From Fidelibacterota bacterium (GTDB lineage Bacteria; Fidelibacterota; Marinisomatia; Marinisomatales; Marinisomataceae): 64,000 nt of DNA. Positions 49,021-58,915 of the stretch are shown piece after piece. Under the pieces are notes generated by a model. That model was not told where the DNA came from, did not search any database, and was given only the letters and a program-made list of their open reading frames with translations. Position 1 is the stretch's first letter, and every line of letters starts with the position of its first letter. Made by a program: the position numbers and the translations under genes. The stretch is from the NCBI GenBank assembly GCA_019650355.1, contig BOWX01000002.1, positions 62,001-126,000 of the forward strand, given 5' to 3'.

Positions 49021-50221
49021 GTTTGGCGAACTCTTCAGTTGCTTTCCAAACTCTCCATACATTCTTATAGCAAATTTTTTCAATTTCCTCTTCTGTATAT
49101 CCTCTTTTTAGAAGATGAAAAATAACCATTGGAAAACCTTCTGGGCCTTTTAAATCTGTTGGAAGTGTATAACCAACTCCGTCGAAATCAGAACCAAAAC
49201 CGACATGATCAATACCAACTAAATTGACAACATGATCAATATGATCAGCAACTTTTTCAGAGCTAACATATAAAAATCTTTTATCGTATTGCTCTCTTCT
49301 ATATTCATCGTAAGAAGCATAATCAGTTGGATCTAAATTATTATCTTTAATATACTTTGCAACATCAGCATCAATTGGAGCTTTGGTATCTTTCGATGCT
49401 TGATCAACAAAATATGATGCAAAATTTATTTGAACAACTCCACCGTTTTCTGCAAGTCTTTTAATCATATCATCATCCATATTTCTTTCCCAATCAGGAG
49501 TAAAATGCCTACATGATGAATGTGAAGCAATTGCTGGAACTTGAGTAACATCCATAACTTGATAAAATGCGTCATCAGAAACGTGTGAAATATCTACCAT
49601 AATACCTACACGATTCATTTCTTTCACAACTTCTCTTCCGTAAGCACTTAGACCATTATGTGTACGTTTTCCAAGATTGTATGATGAGTCGCAAATTGCG
49701 TTATCTTCTGAGTGCGTAAGTGTAATGTAGCTAATGCCTTTGTCATGAAAATATTGAACGTTGGATAAATCTCCTTCTAGGGGAGCTCCGTTTTCCATAC
49801 CCATTGGTAATGCTATTTTTCCTTCTGACACGATTCTTTCAGCTTCTTCAGGACTATGAGCAATCTCAAATTTATCTGGATGATCAGAAACTATTCTTTC
49901 AACAATAGCTATTAATTCTTCTGCTTTTTCTTTTGCACCGCCAGTTACTTGGTAAGTTGCAGGAACATAGATAGCCATAAAAGGAACATCTAACCCACCT
50001 TCTTTTGCTCTAACATAATCAAAGTCACCTGGAGACCTTTTTGAAATATCTTCATAACCCCACTTATGCATTCTCCATGGAGTATCAATATGACCATCAG
50101 TTATAATAAATTTTTGAGATAATTCTTTAGCTTTTTCCATCAACTGTTCATCATTATTGGAATTACAATTCATAATTAGCAGCGTTGAAAAAACGATTAA
50201 AAAAGATTTGTATAATTTCAT
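49013..50221 (-). CDS. Membrane dipeptidase (M19 family), lipoprotein
   Basis: A 402-residue protein with a lipoprotein-type start (YKSFLIVFSTLLIMNC). It has the renal-dipeptidase features DGHIDTPWR (zinc His-x-Asp), PMGMENGAPL (bridging Glu), THSEDNAICDSS, MVDISHVSDDAF, IASHSSCRHFTP and HVGFGSDFDGVG. It cleaves dipeptides at the cell surface or in the periplasm. A GGAT ribosome-binding site precedes the ATG. It is downstream of tRNA-fMet. Confidence 0.93.
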   Translation of the reverse strand: MKLYKSFLIVFSTLLIMNCNSNNDEQLMEKAKELSQKFIITDGHIDTPWRMHKWGYEDISKRSPGDFDYVRAKEGGLDVPFMAIYVPATYQVTGGAKEKAEELIAIVERIVSDHPDKFEIAHSPEEAERIVSEGKIALPMGMENGAPLEGDLSNVQYFHDKGISYITLTHSEDNAICDSSYNLGKRTHNGLSAYGREVVKEMNRVGIMVDISHVSDDAFYQVMDVTQVPAIASHSSCRHFTPDWERNMDDDMIKRLAENGGVVQINFASYFVDQASKDTKAPIDADVAKYIKDNNLDPTDYASYDEYRREQYDKRFLYVSSEKVADHIDHVVNLVGIDHVGFGSDFDGVGYTLPTDLKGPEGFPMVIFHLLKRGYTEEEIEKICYKNVWRVWKATEEFAKLN

Positions 50222-50251
50222 TATTTATATCCTTTTTCATTTGGAGGTTAG

Positions 50252-50325
<74 letters not shown>

Positions 50326-50387
50326 ATCTGTTTGTATAATAACTATAAATAGAAAAAGGAGGAACTTTTTTTTAAAAAAAACATAAG

Positions 50388-50478
50388 TATTAATGAGGAG
50401 CAAGTTAAAGTTTAAAATTACCTCTTAATTCCTTTCTCTTACCCTTGGTTAGGTTTTAATTTGCTCCTCGAATTAATA
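50388..50478 (-). repeat. Long inverted repeat at the alr stop codon (structured RNA or terminator)
   Basis: The arms TATTAAT-GAGGAGCAA (50388-50403) and TTGCTCCTC-GA-ATTAATA (50461-50478) are inverted copies. Pairing continues inward through TTAAA/TTTAA and, after a bulge, ACCT/AGGT, leaving a 27-base loop. The alr stop codon lies inside the right arm. On the minus strand the hairpin is followed after a few bases by eight T, part of a T8/A8 palindrome at 50366-50381. It may be a terminator, a small RNA or a decayed miniature element. Confidence 0.6.
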
Positions 50479-51568
50479 AATTCTTTTAGGACGAATTCCA
50501 AGTGCAGTAACTAAAACATAAGAAGTAGAATCAATTTTTTTTGCAATGTGATTAATATCAATATTTCCATGCTCATTTGCTCCAAAAATCAATACTTCAT
50601 CTCCTATATTTAATATCAGCTGATCCAATATCAATCATTAGTTGATCCATACAAATTCTTCCAGTAATTTTAAAATCTTGATTTTGAAACTTTACAAAAC
50701 CATCAATATACCAAGGACGAGGGACTCCATCTGCAAAACCAGCTTGAATAACAGCTATACGGGTATCTGATTTGGTTTTATAAACTCCACCATAACTAAT
50801 TTGAGTACCTGCTTTAACATCTCTAATTTCAACTACAGGAGCAGTAAATGTCATAACAGGTTTAATTGGAAGCTTTTGAGGTACTTCATCAGATGGAAAA
50901 GCTCCATAAAGAAGCATTCCAGTTCTAACCATATTAAATCTGGAATCTTGAACATTCAAAATAGCTCCACTGTTACTACAATGAACAAAATCAAAGGACA
51001 TATCTAATTTTTTAGAAATTTCTACAACGTCATTAAATTTACTGAGCTGACTATTAGCATAGGAAAGGTCTCCTTCATCCGCAGTGGCAAAATGAGAGTA
51101 CAATCCCTCCAATTCAATAGTATCAAGCTGATTTGCTTCTTGCAAAAATGCTTCAGCTTGTTCAAATGGGACTCCTAATCTTGTCATACCTGTATCAATC
51201 TTTAAATGAACTTTGACAGTATTTCCAACGTGTGCTTTTAGCGCTTTCAAATCATCAAATGATGAGATATTGAGAGTAAGGTTATACTTTGAAGCTTCAT
51301 CAATTCTTGATGGATCAAATTTTGCGTAAATAAAAATATCTGTTTTAATGCCAGCATCTCGCAATTCAATCCTTCATCAATAGTGAACACAGCTAAATAT
51401 CTCACTCCCTCTTCTTCAAGAGCTTTAGATACTTCTACAGCTCCATGCCCATAGCATTTGCCTTTACTGTAGCCATGATAGGGATCTCTCCAACTTCACT
51501 CTTAACTATTTGATAGTTTTTTTCAGTTGGTGTAAATCAATATAAACTTTTGGACCTAAATAACTCAT
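50473..51568 (-). CDS. alr: Alanine racemase (frameshifts)
   Basis: PLP enzyme supplying D-alanine for peptidoglycan. ATG 51568 starts MSYLGPKVYIDLHQLKK and shares one base with the polA stop. The PLP lysine lies in ATVKANAYGHG, rebuilt after adding one T near 51455. The middle is intact (VHLKIDTGMTRLGVPF, HCSNSGAIL, MVRTGMLLYG, GRICMDQLMIDIGS), and after a break near 50605 it continues GDEVLIFG and ends ALGIRPKRIY. The reconstructed length of about 365 residues is normal. Breaks lie near 51525, 51455, 51365 and 50605. Confidence 0.93.
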
Positions 51569-54277
51569 TAATGCGCCTCATACCATGAAGGACCAATACC
51601 AAAATCTATTTCAATTGGAACATCAAGCTTCATTGCATTTCTCATATGTTCAATTACCATTTTTGAAATATAATCAATTTCATCTTGATGGACTTCTAAT
51701 AACAACTCATCATGAATTTGCATTATAAGTTTAGATTTTAAATTTTCTTTATTCATTTGACGATGAATTTTAATCATGGCCAATTTAATCATTTCTGCAG
51801 CAGTACCTTGAATTGGCATATTAATTGCCATTCGCTCAGCTGCATCTCTTCGAATTTTATTTTGACTATCTGAGTCCCAAACAGCTCTTTTTCTTCCTAA
51901 TAAAGTTTCAACAGATTTGGTTTCTTTAATCTGTAGCTTAGAATTTTCAATATATTGTTCAATTCCTTGATATTTCTGAAAGTATGCATCTTTAATTTGC
52001 TTTGCTTCTCCAAATGGAATATCAAGCTCTTGACTTAATCTAAATGGACCTGCTCCATACATTATCCCAAAGTTTACAATTTTAGCAATCCTTCTCATTT
52101 CTGGAAGGACCATATCATCATTATCAACATTGAAAATATTTTTTGCAGTGAAAGTATGTATATCTTCACCATTATTTAATGCAGAAATTAATGATTCATC
52201 TCCACTTAGATGCGCCATTACTCTTAATTCAACTTGTGAATAGTCTGCAGAAAAAATTTGATATTCATTTGATTGAGCTTTAATTGCTTTTCTTATTTCT
52301 TTACCATCTTCAGTTCTAATTGGAATGTTTTGAAAATTAGGCTGCTTGTAGATAATCTCCCAGTAGCGGTCATAGTTTGATTGAAAGATGAGTGTACTCG
52401 CTGGGTATCTGCAATAATATAGGATGGTAATGGATCTAAATAAGTTTTTTTTAACTTATACAACTTTCTGTATGAAAGAATTAACTCTGGCAAAGGATGT
52501 TTATCCTTTAACTCACTTAAAACAGCTTCTGCGGTTGACCTTTTCTTAATCATCGGAAGTTTTAACTTGTCAAAAAGTATGACTGCAAGCTGTTGCGATG
52601 AATTAAGTTGAATCTTCTCCAGCTAAATTAATTATCTCTGATTCCAATGATTTAATTTTTTTCCAATCTCATTGATCTGTTTTCTAAGTATTCTTTATCA
52701 ATAAAAATACCATTGAATTGCATATCTATGAGCACAGGTAATAAATCTATTTCAATGGACTTAAAATAATTAAACAACTTTTGTTTTTTTAAGTCTTTCA
52801 TAAAAATTTCGGTCAATTCAATAACAACATCTGCATCTTCTGCAGCATAAAAAGAGATATCATCTAAAGAAACTTGATCCATTGTAATTTGATTTTTTCC
52901 AACTCCAATTAAGTCTTTAATCGGTACCATTTTGTAGTTCAAATGAGCTAACGATAAGTTATCAAGCTTGTATGATCTAGCGTTTGGATTTAATAAATGT
53001 GCAGCAATCATAGTATCAAATTCAATACCCTTAAGATCAATTCCAAAACGCTTCATAATAAGAGCGTCGTACTTAATATTTTGTCCTGTTTTTGGAATGT
53101 TTTCATCTTCTAAAAATGGTTTTAATATTCTAATTACTTCTTCTAAATCGTTGTTCCCAAATAAATTTTCTTTTTTATCTTTAAATAAAATTGGAACATA
53201 AAATCCAGTGTCTTTCTTTGTTGAAAAACTAAATCCAACAATTTCAGCTGCCATCGGATTCACAGAGGTAGTCTCTAAATCAACTGACAACCATTTGCCC
53301 TGCTCTAACGATTCAACAAAACCAATCAAATCTTCTAAATTTAGAATGTTTTTATAATCTTTCTTTCTATCTACAGATTTTTGTTCAATAGTTTCAGTAG
53401 ATCCAATTTTTTTAAGCAAGCCAGAAAACTCCAACTCTTTGAAAATATCCTCAAGTTTTGATGTGTTCATTTCCTTGATTACAAAATCTTCTACAGAAGA
53501 ATCAATATTTACATCAGTAAGAATGGTTACAAGCTGTTTACTTAATAACGCATTATCCTTATCTGATAGTAATTTATCTTTCATTTTTTCATTTTTAATA
53601 GAATCTATGTTTTCATAAATATTCTCAATATTTCCGTGCTCTTGAATGAGCTTCATAGCTGTTTTTGGACCAACTCCTTGAACGCCAGGAACATTATCAG
53701 AGCTATCTCCCATAAGACCAAGCAAATCAATGATATTTTCAGGACCTACTCCCCATTTTTCTACAACTTTATTAACATCAAATATTTCTTTTTCTCTTTT
53801 TCTAGCTTGAGGAGCATATAGGAATGTTGAATCATTAATTAATTGCATAAAATCTTTATCACCGCTCACAATATTACACTGTAAATCACTATCACCACAT
53901 TGCTTAGCAACAGTTCCAATAATATCATCAGCTTCAACACCATCTACTCTTAAAACAGGAATATTCATACCTTCAAGAAGAGTCCATAAATAAGGTAATT
54001 GAGTCTGTATTTCATCTGGCATTTCAGATCGATTAGCTTTGTATTCTTCAAAAATTTCATGTCTAAAATTTTTCCCTTTAGAATCAAATGCAGCTACTAA
54101 ATAATCTGGTTTTTCCTCTTCAATTAATTGAAAAACTTGATTTGCAAAACCAAAAATAGCGCTTGTAGGAGTTCCCGCAGAATTGGTAAGTGGATTTCTA
54201 ATTAATGCGTAATGCGCTCGATATAAGGTAGCATAACCATCAATAATAAATAATCTTTTTTGTTTTGTTGAGCTCAT
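51568..54277 (-). CDS. polA: DNA polymerase I (frameshifts)
   Basis: Three pieces join into about 903 residues. The 5'-3' exonuclease has LFIIDGYATLYRAHYA, VEADDIIGTVA and GLMGDSSDNVPGVQGVGPKTA. The 3'-5' proofreading domain keeps SVDLETTSVNPM and FYAAEDADV, so it is probably active. The polymerase domain has TMTATGRLSTSS, ERMAINMPIQGTAAEMIK and MQIHDELLLEVH. Frameshifts lie near 52655-52600, 52555 and 52230-52300. The start ATG lies within a perfect 14-bp hairpin. Confidence 0.95.
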
Positions 54278-54310
54278 AATTTAGCGGGCAATAATACCCG
54301 CTAAATTATG
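54275..54310 (-). promoter_or_regulatory. Perfect 14-bp hairpin enclosing the polA start codon
   Basis: CATAATTTAGCGGG (54275-54288) and CCCGCTAAATTATG (54297-54310) are perfect inverted repeats around loop CAATAATA. On the minus strand the hairpin lies between the TonB-receptor stop and polA, and its 3' arm contains the polA ATG at its very end. No T run follows, so it is a weak intrinsic terminator; a role in masking or stabilising the polA start is the alternative. Confidence 0.65.
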
Positions 54311-54321
54311 AAAATAAGACA

Positions 54322-56696
54322 TTAGAAACTATATGTTAATGACATTCCAATTTCTCTTGGAGGGCCAAATGATTTATATAGTTTTTCATGGAAATGAGGA
54401 GGCTCTAATCCAAAAATAAATCCTCGATCAGCATAAGACTCATCAAGAATATTTTTAGCAAAGACTCCTAATTTTATATTATTAAATGTATGTGAATAAT
54501 ATGCATTCAATAAATGATATGGTTCTGACTCATATTCATCATGCATTGAATCAAAGACAAAAGCGTCTTTACCTGCTATTTCAACCATTAATGAACTATC
54601 TTCTGTGAAATCATAATTTACAGATAAACTATAGTTCCAATTTGGAGCATGAGCTTTTTGTCCATGTTCAGCATGTCCATCATGTCCATCATGATCATCA
54701 TGGTCATCGCCATCATGGTCATCGTGATCATCTCCGTGGTCATCATCATGGTCATCTCCATCATGATCATCATCATCATCGTCATCACCATGGTCATCAC
54801 CGTGCTCATCTCCGTGGTCATCGTGTCCACCATGATCATCATGATCGCCAAAATGAATTACAGAGCTCATATAACCTAAAGATAATCCCATTGATAATTT
54901 ATCAGAAAATCTGAATTCACCATTTGTTTCAGTTCCATATTCATATCCTGAATCAGAATTTTGTTTAAAGAATGCAAATGCATTTGGATTTGATGGATCT
55001 AATTGCTCGCTAGTTTCAAAGATATGTCCTTCATGCTCTAAATAAAATAACGAAGCAGAAAGCTTAATATTATCTGTGTACCATCTAATTCCAGTTGTTA
55101 CATCTTTATAGATTTCATCATCATACGTTTTATCTTCCATATCTAAATATGGATTTTGATTAACACCTGCTGGATGATAACCTTCAGCAGCATAAATATA
55201 CCAATGAAGATTACTTGTTGGATGCATCTCATATGAAACTTTATATGATGTATTCCAATCTCCATCAAATACAAAGCTTGCACTTGGATTATCAAAATCA
55301 AAATAATCAATATCTCTTGCTTCATGTCTAAAACCAACAGCCAAAGTTGATTCATTATTGAAATTGTATGCTAGCTCACCATATAACTGATTTTGAAATG
55401 ATATCATATCCAGTAGATAATCCTGTCGCTGATCCGCCAAAAACATATCCAGCTGCATCTGTAGTTTCTTCATAATTTGATTTATATATACCAAAAACAT
55501 AATCAACTTTGTTGTCATTATTTGACATTAGATCTAAATCTTAAATCAACTGTTCTGGTGTCAATATCTCTAGAAAATGAATCGAAGAAATCATATGATC
55601 TAAAGTCAAAATCTTCATCATGATCATCATCATGATCGTCATGATCATCTCATCATGATCATCGTCGTGGTCATCGTCATCATGGTCATCACCATGTTCA
55701 TCTCCGTGATCATCATGATGGTCATCACCATCCCAATTTACCCAGAAATCATAATTTCCCCAGTCTGAATCATAACTATGTAAGGTTTCATTTTTAGACA
55801 TACCAACATTTAGGTCAACAATTTGCTCTCCTAAATCATATTTATAGTCTGCAATAAAGATTTGTGACTTTTGACTATCTTTTCCTGGGTTATCAGAATA
55901 TGTAATGTTATCAGTATTATTATCTGGTGCCCAATTATCATATCCATTATCAAAATCTGAAGCGATCATGGTATATTTTTGAGTAATTAAATCACCTTCT
56001 TTAAGCAATTTAGCTCTAAAAGATGTTTCATTCTTGCTTGCGGATGCATAATTCACCTAATGCAACATTTTCTTTATATCCATCTGAAACATTTGAATGA
56101 CCAACTAATCGTAATTTCCAACCATTTTCGAATGGTAAATTATAGACTAAACCATTAGTATAAGTATTGTATGATCCAAATTGAGTCATAACATAGCCAC
56201 CCTCTTCATCAGTTGGGTCATTTGTTTTAAAATTAATTAAACCAGATGACGCTGAAGCGCCAAATAAACTTGTTTGAACACCCATTAAAACTTCAACTTG
56301 TTGCATATCAAATAATGGTGTAATCATTCCTAATTCAGAAAGATCCATTCCATCAAGCACTATTCCAACATATGGACTTGGTGGACCTTGGTCCGCATAT
56401 CTACTAACTGAACCTTCTCCTCTAATTTGAAAATATCTTGGTCTTGATGATCCTCCAGCATAATTCAAATTAGGGACTCTATGAAGCAAGTCACTAAAGT
56501 GTTGTCCTTGCATAACTTCTAATTCATCATTAAAAATAATTGCAGAAGCAGCCAAATCACCTTCATTAACTTGTCTTAAAGATGAAAATACTTCAACACC
56601 TTCAAGAGAAATCGGATTCAATGAATCTGATTCGGTTACAACGTTTTGTGCAAATAATGCACTTATTAATATTATTAAACTAAAATAGTTTTTCAT
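54322..56696 (-). CDS. TonB-dependent receptor with His/Asp-rich loops (frameshifts)
   Basis: Outer-membrane receptor of about 790 residues after joining three pieces (breaks near 56050, 55650 and 55400-55530). The signal peptide ends FAQ. The plug domain has SLEGVEVFSSLR, GQHFSDLLHRVPNLNY and YFQIRGEGS, and the barrel ends with the expected terminal aromatic, GMSLTYSF. Two His/Asp runs, at about 54645-54840 and 55610-55730, alternate HD and DH pairs over roughly 65 and 35 residues. Such runs suggest extracellular divalent metal binding, as in ZnuD-type receptors. A strong AGGAGA ribosome-binding site precedes the ATG. Confidence 0.88.
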
Positions 56697-56725
56697 TTTT
56701 TCTCCTAAAATGATTTGTTAAAACT

Positions 56726-56748
56726 CTGATATCAAAAATTGATATCAG
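56726..56748 (-). promoter_or_regulatory. 10-bp palindrome upstream of the receptor gene (operator or attenuator)
   Basis: CTGATATCAA and TTGATATCAG form a perfect inverted repeat with a 3-base AAA spacer, in the 67-base gap between the small His/Cys gene and the TonB-dependent receptor. The minus strand continues AGTTTTAAC, a weak T run. It resembles a dimeric repressor site or a small attenuator; no known Fur or Zur consensus is matched. Confidence 0.5.
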
Positions 56749-56763
56749 CTTGCAAAGATAAGA

Positions 56764-57039
56764 TTATTGTGGTGGGGATTTGTTTAAGAAACAAAATATA
56801 TTAAACGACATGTAATTAGATACATATTGTTTAAAAGTAATATTTTTAAAGTTAATTTTTGCAGAAGTAGTCGATATTTCTACAAAAGAATTTTCACTAT
56901 TAAACTGGCAAAAATCACAGTCTTCCTCTACCGTATTATAATCAGAAGCATGATCTAATTGATCATTTTCATGGATATGTACATGTAAACTAAGGAAGGC
57001 AAAAGAAAATAGTGTTATTGCAATAATAGTTTTTTTCAT
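56764..57039 (-). CDS. Small exported His/Cys protein, probable metal binding
   Basis: A 91-residue protein with signal peptide MKKTIIAITLFSFAFLSL, then HVHIHENDQLDHASDYN and ECDFCQF-like EEDCDFCQF, giving clustered His, Asp and a Cys-x-x-Cys pair. The rest (NFKNITFKQYVSNYMSFN) has no known motif. Small proteins of this type often precede copper or zinc TonB-dependent receptors; here the receptor begins 67 bases downstream. Function unproven. Confidence 0.7.
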   Translation of the reverse strand: MKKTIIAITLFSFAFLSLHVHIHENDQLDHASDYNTVEEDCDFCQFNSENSFVEISTTSAKINFKNITFKQYVSNYMSFNIFCFLNKSPPQ

Positions 57040-57070
57040 TTTTACTTTAAAAATTTATTAAGTTAAGATT

Positions 57071-58915
57071 ATGAAAAATGAAATAACTCTCAAAGCCTTT
57101 TTTTTAAGTATTTTCTTGTCAATAATCCTATCATCTGCAATGGTATATTTAGGTCTTTATGCAGGAATGACTATTTCAGCATCAATTCCTGCAGCTATTA
57201 TGTCAATGGGGATTCTTAGACTTTTTAAAAATTCAAACATATTAGAAAACAATATTGTTCAAACGGCAGCATCTGCTGGTGAATCTTTAGCTGCTGCTGG
57301 AGTTATTTTTACTTTACCAGCTCTTTTGCTAATAGGTTATTGGGATACCATTAGCTATTGGGAAGTAACAAAAATTGCTATGGTTGGTGGAATTTTAGGC
57401 GCATTATTTACTGTACCATTGAGAAGGGCGTTAATTTTAAAAGCACAACTTCGGTTTCCAGAAGGTGTAGCAACAGCAGCCGTGCTAAAAACTGGTCATG
57501 AGACTGATGCAGAAAAATCTCAACAAAGTTTAAAAATTATTGGTATATCCGCTCTTGTTGGAGGATTTGTCAAGCTTGGAGAGTTAGCTTTTAGTATTTG
57601 GTCGAGTGCATTGGGTGGTGCTATAGCTATTAAAGGAGCAATATTTGGAATGGGAGCAAGCCTCTCACCTTCATTGTTTAGCGTTGGCTATATTGTTGGA
57701 AGAAATATTGGTATTCTTGCCTTTACAGGAGGATTAATATCCTGGGCTGTTGCCATACCTATCTATTCTTATCTATATGGATTTGAAGGAGACAATTATT
57801 TTGAAAGTGCCAACATAATTTGGAATGCTAAGATACGTTATCTTGGAGTTGGTGCAATGGTTGTTGGTGGTATCTGGTCTGTTATTCAGCTTGCTAAACC
57901 GCTAATTGAAAGCATTCAACTAAGCTTAAAAACACTTAAAGAGAGTTCAGATAATATCTCATTGGAAGAAAGAGATCTACCAATCAACTATGTTTTCGTA
58001 GCTATCATAGCAATGCTAGTTCCAATCTCTCTTACTTACTTCGGAATTATAGGTTCATGGACATCTGCAATTATATTGTCATTTGTTATGCTTATTTTTG
58101 GCTTTTTATTCTCAGCTGTTGCAGCCTATATGGCTGGAGTAGTTGGATCATCAAATAATCCTATTTCAGGAGTAACAATTGCAACTATTTTATTTAGTTC
58201 TCTTTTAATCATAAGCTTCTTTGATATTGATTCTTCAAAAGGAGCTGCAGCTGCAATATTAATTGGTGCTGTAGTGTGTTGTGCCGCTGCTATTGGAGGT
58301 GACAATCTTCAAGATTTAAAGACAGGAAATATCGTTGGAGCAACACCTTGGAAACAACAATTAATGCAATTGGTAGGTGTTGTTAGTGCCGCCTTAACTC
58401 TTGGAATAGTTTTAACCCTACTACATGAAGCATATGGTATTGGTAGTTCAGACTTACCAGCCCCTCAAGCTGTTTTGATGACTAATGTAGCAAATGGAGT
58501 ATTTGCAGGTAATTTGGAATGGGGAATGATTTATGCTGGAGCAATTTTAGGAATAATTATTATTCTGATTGACCAATATCAAGCATACAGAAAAGCAGAT
58601 TTCAGAGTACCAATTCTAGCAGTAGCAATAGGAATCTATCTTCCTATTGAACTAACTCTTCCAATATTTATTGGAGGAATGTTAAACCATATTGCAAGTA
58701 AAACTGCATCTGAAGAAGGTAAAAATAATGGATTGTTAATAGCTTCAGGATTAATAACTGGTGAAGCATTAATGGCTATTTTTATTGCAGTTCCTCTATT
58801 CTTTGATAAAAACTACTGGCCACAATTATCTTTACCATCTCCTTTTAATGATTTAGTAGGAATTGCTATAATAGCAATTATTCTTCATAGGTTATTTTTA
58901 GTAGCTAAAAAATAG
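57071..58915 (+). CDS. OPT-family oligopeptide/metal-chelate transporter
   Basis: A 614-residue plus-strand protein with about fourteen hydrophobic helices. Family segments include AMVYLGLYAGMTISASIPAAI, NNIVQTAASAGESLAAAG, LRFPEGVATAAVLKTGH, VVGSSNNPISGVTIATIL, GAVVCCAAAIGGDNLQDLKTG and PAPQAVLM. OPT proteins import peptides or metal chelates. Only 31 bases separate its ATG from that of the divergent small His/Cys protein. Its end abuts the convergent SPOR gene with no gap. Confidence 0.93.
   Translation: MKNEITLKAFFLSIFLSIILSSAMVYLGLYAGMTISASIPAAIMSMGILRLFKNSNILENNIVQTAASAGESLAAAGVIFTLPALLLIGYWDTISYWEVTKIAMVGGILGALFTVPLRRALILKAQLRFPEGVATAAVLKTGHETDAEKSQQSLKIIGISALVGGFVKLGELAFSIWSSALGGAIAIKGAIFGMGASLSPSLFSVGYIVGRNIGILAFTGGLISWAVAIPIYSYLYGFEGDNYFESANIIWNAKIRYLGVGAMVVGGIWSVIQLAKPLIESIQLSLKTLKESSDNISLEERDLPINYVFVAIIAMLVPISLTYFGIIGSWTSAIILSFVMLIFGFLFSAVAAYMAGVVGSSNNPISGVTIATILFSSLLIISFFDIDSSKGAAAAILIGAVVCCAAAIGGDNLQDLKTGNIVGATPWKQQLMQLVGVVSAALTLGIVLTLLHEAYGIGSSDLPAPQAVLMTNVANGVFAGNLEWGMIYAGAILGIIIILIDQYQAYRKADFRVPILAVAIGIYLPIELTLPIFIGGMLNHIASKTASEEGKNNGLLIASGLITGEALMAIFIAVPLFFDKNYWPQLSLPSPFNDLVGIAIIAIILHRLFLVAKK

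Noticed and set aside
54278-54321. Ordinary intrinsic terminator after the TonB receptor
   Set aside because: The hairpin is perfect but lacks a following T run on the minus strand and includes the polA ATG, so it is listed as a possible regulatory hairpin instead.
54645-54850. Short repeated CATGATCATC-like units suggestive of a CRISPR or tandem-repeat locus
   Set aside because: Units are 3-6 bases, code His and Asp in frame with a receptor, and show no spacer structure or cas genes.
54642-54914. Plus-strand His-rich open frames opposite the receptor's His/Asp tract
   Set aside because: They are reverse-strand shadows of the repeated CATGATCATC codons in the receptor gene; the receptor frame carries the barrel sequence on both sides.
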